A stretch of 64,000 nucleotides of DNA from Aquirufa nivalisilvae (GTDB lineage: Bacteria; Bacteroidota; Bacteroidia; Cytophagales; Spirosomataceae): contig NZ_SEWX01000001.1 of assembly GCF_004307455.1 (NCBI RefSeq), positions 62,001-126,000 of the forward strand, written 5' to 3'. Every line of letters begins with the position of its first letter. Position 1 is the first letter of the stretch. Both the position numbers and the translations under genes were made by a program. Below the pieces are notes generated by a model that was not told where the DNA came from, ran no database searches, and worked only from the letters and a program-made list of their open reading frames with translations. This document shows positions 59,648 to 64,000 of this stretch, in pieces.

Positions 59648-60475
59648 TTAAAGCTTTCTCAAGTGCAAACAGGTCCAACGATTCTTCTCTTTTTCAGAAA
59701 TAAAGGTAAGACCCGCATCGGAAGCTTCTTGCAACAGTAAGGGAACATCTTCTTGGTAAAAACCACTAAGCAATAAATGTCCGCCTGGCTTAATCCGAAG
59801 TGCGTATTCAGCCATTTCATCCAACAATATATTGCGATTAATATTGGCTAATAACACATCATATTCATCCGAAGATTGGTCTCGTATGGTTCCTAAATCA
59901 AAGCGAATGTCATTCAAATAATTCAATGCGGCATTTTCAATGGAATTTTCAACAGACCATTCATCTACGTCAAACCCATTCACAGGATTTCCTCCTAATT
60001 TTCTGGCCACAAAAGCCAAAATTCCAGTACCTGTACCTGCGTCCAAAACGGATTTTCCATCTATATCCAATGTAAACAAAGCTTCAACCATTAAACTGGT
60101 TGTTTCATGATGACCTGTTCCAAATGACATTTTCGGATTAATCACTAATTCCATCTGATAACCTGGCTCAGATTCATGAAAGCTAGCACGGATAAACAAT
60201 AAATTGGAAATACGAATTGGGTCATAATTACTTTCCCAAACATGATTCCAGTTCTGCTTTTCTATTCGCCCCATTTCTACTTCTATGGGACCGATGGATT
60301 GATAACGTGTAATAATTTCTTGAAATGCTTCCTCTTGAAATAAAGCTTCAGGACAATAGGCAAAAAAGCCTTCCTCTGTATCTTCAAATATATCAAAGCC
60401 TATTTCACCTAATTCGGCCAATAGTATATCCGTCAATTCAGCAGAGGCTGAAATACGCGCTTGAATTGTTGCCAT
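59648..60475 (-). CDS. prmA: Ribosomal protein L11 methyltransferase
   Basis: A 275-residue SAM-dependent enzyme that trimethylates ribosomal protein L11. The N-terminal substrate-recognition domain (about 1-85) precedes PKMSFGTGHHETTSLM, typical of PrmA, motif I VLDAGTGTGILAFVARKLGG (near residue 141), and LLANINRNILLDEM with the NPPF-equivalent. Length is normal. Last gene of the amidase-mlaD-prmA run, 6 bp after the MCE gene. Confidence 0.95.
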   Translation of the reverse strand: MATIQARISASAELTDILLAELGEIGFDIFEDTEEGFFAYCPEALFQEEAFQEIITRYQSIGPIEVEMGRIEKQNWNHVWESNYDPIRISNLLFIRASFHESEPGYQMELVINPKMSFGTGHHETTSLMVEALFTLDIDGKSVLDAGTGTGILAFVARKLGGNPVNGFDVDEWSVENSIENAALNYLNDIRFDLGTIRDQSSDEYDVLLANINRNILLDEMAEYALRIKPGGHLLLSGFYQEDVPLLLQEASDAGLTFISEKEKNRWTCLHLRKL

Positions 60476-60481
60476 ATTTTA

Positions 60482-61429
60482 TTAATTGCTAGGAGGAGTA
60501 TCTTTCTTCCCAAATACTGAAATATTCACGTAACGCTTCGGTTTCAAGCGAAAATCGATCAATAATTTATCTAAATCCAACAAAGTCTTATTTAAGCCGA
60601 CGTATAAACTATCATTCTTCAAGAATTTACCTGCAGTACCTTGACCTTTTTCCAAGCCAGAAACAATGCGCTGGATAGATGCCACGGCCAAATTAGCCTC
60701 ATGCAATGTTCTTCCTACTTGTAAAGCTTGTAAAGAATCTGCCACCGTATTGAATTTGACTAGAATGGGTTTCAATTGCTTCTCCGTTTCAATCAAGCTT
60801 TGAGATAAAGTCTTCATATTCGCTGAAATTTGCGCAATATTATTCCTGTTTTCCTCTACCATCCCATTCACCGAACCATTGATGCCGTTCACTGTACTAT
60901 TGGAACTTTTAATCAACTCATTTAAATAAGTGCCCGTATGCTCAAACTTTTTACTGATTTGTCGAAACGAAATCAAAAGTGAATCCGCATTTTCAATCAC
61001 AGGAATGGCTCTTTCTTTCAAAAGGGAAGTAACCCCTTTTTCTAAAGTCCCTGGTATAAAGGATTCTTCAGGCAAAGCTCCCTTTCCACCAAATTCCAAC
61101 CGAATAATTTTACCTCCTAAGAGGGCTCCATCCATTAAAATAGCTTCCGTTTTATCTGGTATAATTAAATCTTTAGCTACGCGGAGTGTTACTAATATTT
61201 TATTCCCTTTTTCTGGCTGTAATGAGACTGATTTTACTTTCCCAACTTCAATACCATTGACCATAACCTGATTCGAGACCATCAAACCATCTACATTGTC
61301 GTATTCAACATAATAGATTCTTGAAGAAGAAAACACATCATTCCCCTTCAAAAAATTAAAGCCAAAATAGAGGATTAGAAAGGCGATTAAGGCCAAAAAC
61401 CCAACTTTTAATTCATTACTTTGAAACAT
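60482..61429 (-). CDS. MCE/MlaD-family lipid-transport protein
   Basis: A 315-residue membrane-anchored periplasmic protein: one N-terminal helix (VGFLALIAFLILYFGFNF, residues 9-26), the MCE domain at 38-115 (YYVEYDNVDGLMVSNQVMVNGIEVGKV), and a helical C-terminal part with a coiled-coil-like stretch. MlaD proteins form hexameric lipid channels between the two membranes with an ABC transporter; the ATPase and permease (mlaF, mlaE) are not in the window. It lies 8 bp after the amidase gene. The specific lipid cannot be read from the sequence. Confidence 0.9.
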   Translation of the reverse strand: MFQSNELKVGFLALIAFLILYFGFNFLKGNDVFSSSRIYYVEYDNVDGLMVSNQVMVNGIEVGKVKSVSLQPEKGNKILVTLRVAKDLIIPDKTEAILMDGALLGGKIIRLEFGGKGALPEESFIPGTLEKGVTSLLKERAIPVIENADSLLISFRQISKKFEHTGTYLNELIKSSNSTVNGINGSVNGMVEENRNNIAQISANMKTLSQSLIETEKQLKPILVKFNTVADSLQALQVGRTLHEANLAVASIQRIVSGLEKGQGTAGKFLKNDSLYVGLNKTLLDLDKLLIDFRLKPKRYVNISVFGKKDTPPSN

Positions 61430-61437
61430 CTCAGAAT

Positions 61438-62238
61438 CTATTTTTCGATTTCTTCCTTATACTTTTTAAATGCACCAACTATAGCATCCGCTACTTCTGA
61501 TTGTCCCTTTTCCGAATTCAAATAACCCTCTTCATCTGGGTTAGTTAAAAATCCACTTTCAATCAAAACACTGGGCATGGCCGTTCTCCAAATGACCAAA
61601 AAACCAGCTTGCTTCACGCCAAAGCTCTTTCTATTATACACTTTTGCAAATTGTTCTTCCACCTTAGAAGCAAATTTTACCGAAGATGCCATAAAGGCAC
61701 TTTGATAATTCGCCATCATAATATGCGCCAAAGGTGAGCTTGGATCAAATCCATTATAGGTGGTTTGATAATCTTTCTCTTGTAAAATAACGGAGTTTTC
61801 TCGCTTGGCTACGTTCAAATTACCGTCCGTTTTATGTAGTCCCATGGTATATGTTTCTGTACCATATGCTGCTTTATTAGGTGCAGCATTGCAATGAACA
61901 GAAATAAATAAATCCGAACGACTTCTATTGGCGATATTGGCTCGTTCGTTCAATTCAACAAAATCATCGGTATCTCGGGTATAAACGACCTTCAGATCTG
62001 GGAATTCACTTTTTAGGCGTTTTCCTACCTCTAAAATAATTTTCAAGGTTACTTTCCCCTCTTGTGCTCCCTTGGATCCCAAGCAACCGGGGTCTTTTCC
62101 CCCATGCCCAGCATCAAGACATATCGTTTTAACCAAGTTACGCTTAGCAGCACGAGTAGGCTCAGGGAAACTTGGAATGGCAGCAATTAACAGGCATGTT
62201 AAAGCAAAACCAACAAAAGCTCTAAGAACTGTAAACAT
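61438..62238 (-). CDS. N-acetylmuramoyl-L-alanine amidase (amidase_3)
   Basis: A 266-residue exported cell-wall hydrolase with a signal peptide (residues 1-31, FVGFALTCLLIAAIPSF). The amidase_3 motifs are complete: CLDAGHGGKDPGCLG with the first zinc His, the glutamate in NERANIANRSRSDLFISVHCNAA (which ends in the third ligand His) and the final catalytic Glu in VLIESGFLTNPDEEGYL. It cleaves the amide bond between MurNAc and the peptide, in cell separation and wall turnover. It is first in a three-gene run and divergent from lptD. Confidence 0.94.
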   Translation of the reverse strand: MFTVLRAFVGFALTCLLIAAIPSFPEPTRAAKRNLVKTICLDAGHGGKDPGCLGSKGAQEGKVTLKIILEVGKRLKSEFPDLKVVYTRDTDDFVELNERANIANRSRSDLFISVHCNAAPNKAAYGTETYTMGLHKTDGNLNVAKRENSVILQEKDYQTTYNGFDPSSPLAHIMMANYQSAFMASSVKFASKVEEQFAKVYNRKSFGVKQAGFLVIWRTAMPSVLIESGFLTNPDEEGYLNSEKGQSEVADAIVGAFKKYKEEIEK

Positions 62239-62276
62239 TATTTTAATGAATTAGACGTAGGTAAGTCGCAATGATG

Positions 62277-62284
62277 TAATTTTG
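62277..62284 (+). promoter_or_regulatory. -7 box upstream of the LptD-like gene
   Basis: TAATTTTG is a perfect TAnnTTTG match, 117 bp before the TTG start, with a weak -33 (TTAG at 62251-62254, 22 bp spacing). It implies a leader of about 110 nt. Confidence 0.4.
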
Positions 62285-62300
62285 TATGCTTATACAAAGA

Positions 62301-62308
62301 CAAATATA
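62301..62308 (-). promoter_or_regulatory. -7 box of the amidase-mlaD-prmA unit
   Basis: On the minus strand this is TATATTTG, a perfect match, 63 bp before the amidase ATG. No clear -33 box. Confidence 0.5.
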
Positions 62309-62400
62309 ATTTTTAAATTCCATCCTTCGTTCATTAACATGCGAATTTATCACCAATCCCTTGATGATATACACATGCTGAACGTTGAACTAACGCTGAT

Positions 62401-64000
62401 TTGATAAAGAATTGCATCTATTCTCTTTTTGTTATTTTACTTTTAACCTGCATAGGCCTTCCAAATGTCCATGCTCAAAGAATAGTCCGCGCCGATACCA
62501 TACAAAAAAGCATTCCAAAAGATACAGCTAGTAAAAGTCAGGATTTACAAACTACCGTATTCTATTCAGCGGTAGATTCCACGGTCTTAGATGCAGATCA
62601 ACAAATTGTTAATTTATATGGAGGTGCCAAAGTAAAATACGGTAATATTAGTTTAGAAGCAGAATACATTCGTTTAGATTGGGCAAAAAACGAAGTTTAT
62701 GCCAAGGGGACTTTTGATACTACCAGCAAAAAAATGGTGGGCCTTCCCGTATTTACCCAAGGAAGTGACAAATATGACTCCGATGAAATTCGCTATAATT
62801 TCAAATCAAAAAGAGCCATCATTAAGGGTATAGTCACCCAACAAGGTGAGGGTTTTGTTCAAGGAAAAAATGTCAAAAAAGATGAAGAAGAAAATCTATA
62901 CATCCGAAATGCCATTTATACTACGTGTAATTTGAGTCATCCCCATTTTAATATTCGTGCTAGCAAAATTAAAGTTGTTGGTAAAAAAGAAATCATTTCC
63001 GGTCCATTTCACTTTGAACTGAATGATATTCCACTCCCCATAGGTTTACCCTTTGGATTTTTCCCTTATTCGCAGCCAAAAGAAGCTGGAAAATCGGGTA
63101 TTCTAATACCAACCTATGGCGAAGAGCCTTCTGGTAGAGGGTTTTATCTCCGAGATGGTGGCTATTATTGGGCCGCAAGTGAAAACATAGGCATACGATT
63201 TACTGGACAGATTTACTCCAAAGGTGGCTGGGGTTTAGGTGCTAATTCTCAATACAACAAGCGTTATCGATATACTGGCTCATTTAATTTGGCTCTAAAT
63301 CGCAATAATTCAGGTTCTGAATTCAGTCCATCCACTCGTACAGATTTTGCCTTACAGTGGTCTCATAGCCCAAGAAGCTTAGGTAATTCTAGTTTCTCTG
63401 CCTCAGTCAATATCGCTTCGAACTCCTACAATCAATTCAATACATTTAATACACAGCAATACCTTTCTAATACCATCGGTTCCTCTGTTCAATATACCAA
63501 AGCCATTGGTCAAAATTTCAGAAGTGGAATCAGCCTACGTATCAATCAGAATACGACAACACGTATTTTTGATGCAGGGACAGATTTCAACCTAGGTTTA
63601 AATCAATTCCAACCATTTAAGAAAAAGAATGCGATTGCAGATCGCTTCATCGACCAGTTTAGAATTGGAATGGACTTTTCTGGAACGGTTAGTTTAACTA
63701 ACCAAGTGTCTGATTTGTACACTCGTTATGAATTTGATGTGTATCCTCGTGAATCTAATAGTCAGCGAGGAATTATTCAAAAACCATTTATTCCCAAAAA
63801 TGCAGATGATTTACCTCCGGGGGTAATTCCTTTAAATGGCAGTACGCTTCCTATGTTATTGGAAAAAGCGCAAACTAAATTCAATTATAGTATTCCATTA
63901 TCCCTACCCAACATTAAAATTAACCCTTACATTAACCTAACTCCAGGAATTTCTTGGTCAGGTAATATGTATACCCGTTCCTACAAATACACCTACATGC
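62401..64000 (+). CDS. LptD-like LPS-assembly outer-membrane protein (C-terminus outside window)
   Basis: An open frame runs from TTG 62401 to the end of the window (533 codons). In-frame stops immediately upstream (TGA 62386-62388) leave this TTG as the only start, and it gives a clean signal peptide (KNCIYSLFVILLLTCIGLPNVHA, split at residue 20; cleavage before QRIV). The soluble N-domain (about 50-200) has the OstA-like jellyroll pattern VNLYGGAKVKYGNISLEAEYIRLD; LPFGFFPYSQPKEAGKSGILIPTYG and SGRGFYLRDGGYYW mark the Bacteroidota LptD family. The rest is beta-barrel. With LptE it inserts lipopolysaccharide into the outer leaflet. Divergent from the amidase and MCE genes. Confidence 0.85.
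   Translation, partial: MIKNCIYSLFVILLLTCIGLPNVHAQRIVRADTIQKSIPKDTASKSQDLQTTVFYSAVDSTVLDADQQIVNLYGGAKVKYGNISLEAEYIRLDWAKNEVYAKGTFDTTSKKMVGLPVFTQGSDKYDSDEIRYNFKSKRAIIKGIVTQQGEGFVQGKNVKKDEEENLYIRNAIYTTCNLSHPHFNIRASKIKVVGKKEIISGPFHFELNDIPLPIGLPFGFFPYSQPKEAGKSGILIPTYGEEPSGRGFYLRDGGYYWAASENIGIRFTGQIYSKGGWGLGANSQYNKRYRYTGSFNLALNRNNSGSEFSPSTRTDFALQWSHSPRSLGNSSFSASVNIASNSYNQFNTFNTQQYLSNTIGSSVQYTKAIGQNFRSGISLRINQNTTTRIFDAGTDFNLGLNQFQPFKKKNAIADRFIDQFRIGMDFSGTVSLTNQVSDLYTRYEFDVYPRESNSQRGIIQKPFIPKNADDLPPGVIPLNGSTLPMLLEKAQTKFNYSIPLSLPNIKINPYINLTPGISWSGNMYTRSYKYTYM

Noticed and set aside
1-64000. Mobile elements, prophage or a defence island
   Set aside because: No transposase, integrase, phage structural or known defence genes are seen, and base composition looks uniform.

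Overview
The window is a gene-dense, AT-rich (clearly below 50 % G+C) chromosomal segment of a Bacteroidota bacterium, most likely of the order Cytophagales. The evidence is type IX secretion and gliding genes (porV, a porE-like gene, gldH), a secreted protease with a T9SS C-terminal sorting domain, Bacteroidota-specific families (DUF4293, RicT next to gldH, the amidase/MlaD/LptD neighbourhood), TAnnTTTG promoter -7 boxes ahead of many genes, and no Shine-Dalgarno pattern. Genus is not decided by the sequence; a Spirosomaceae-like freshwater bacterium would fit. I see 52 protein genes (the first and last truncated), no rRNA, tRNA, CRISPR array, insertion sequence or prophage.

Layout. 1-2757: end of a possible porU, then porV and a metal-site-less M16 protein. 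2754-4851: a PfkB kinase and a GNAT-like protein on the minus strand. 5022-8125: cysS and two tandem rhomboid proteases. 8193-12068: dxs and typA. 12102-18781: a long minus-strand run, in transcription order mreB-mreC-mreD, then ECF sigma factor, small zinc-type anti-sigma protein, gmk, nadD, comEC. 19097-20023: AraC-type regulator. 20104-22071: an RluB-type pseudouridine synthase with a large 46-residue tandem repeat. 22209-26914: porE-like lipoprotein, pyrC, an outer-membrane barrel and rnhB. 26951-30931: T9SS-exported subtilase. 30928-33616: fcl, a methyltransferase and a YhdH-type reductase. 33728-37237: two secreted unknowns, then a SulP transporter paired with a beta-carbonic anhydrase. 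37232-42034: aspS, a carotenoid desaturase, DUF4293 and kdsD. 42123-48114: recQ, purD, ricT, gldH and an Lrp regulator. 48187-54472: an RND efflux adaptor and pump with a family 9 glycosyltransferase between them, then ribD. 54464-56578: mntH and mntR, divergent, with a clear operator between them. 56599-62238: SNF2 helicase, prmA, an MCE/MlaD protein and a cell-wall amidase. 62401 to the end: an LptD-like protein that begins at TTG and runs off the window.

How the genes work together. Envelope biology dominates. PorV, the PorE-like protein and GldH belong to the secretion and gliding machinery, and the subtilase is one of its cargoes. MreBCD sets cell shape. LptD, KdsD, GT9, Fcl and the MCE protein deal with lipopolysaccharide, surface sugars and lipids. 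MntH and MntR form a self-contained manganese homeostasis pair. SulP and carbonic anhydrase probably supply bicarbonate. The rest is core metabolism and translation. Genes are packed closely, and five convergent pairs overlap at their stop codons.

Nothing here is an obvious new defence or biosynthetic system. The features most worth a second look are the RluB repeat, the mntH/mntR control region, the glycosyltransferase inside the efflux operon, the sigma/anti-sigma pair with an altered zinc motif, and the two secreted unknowns upstream of SulP.
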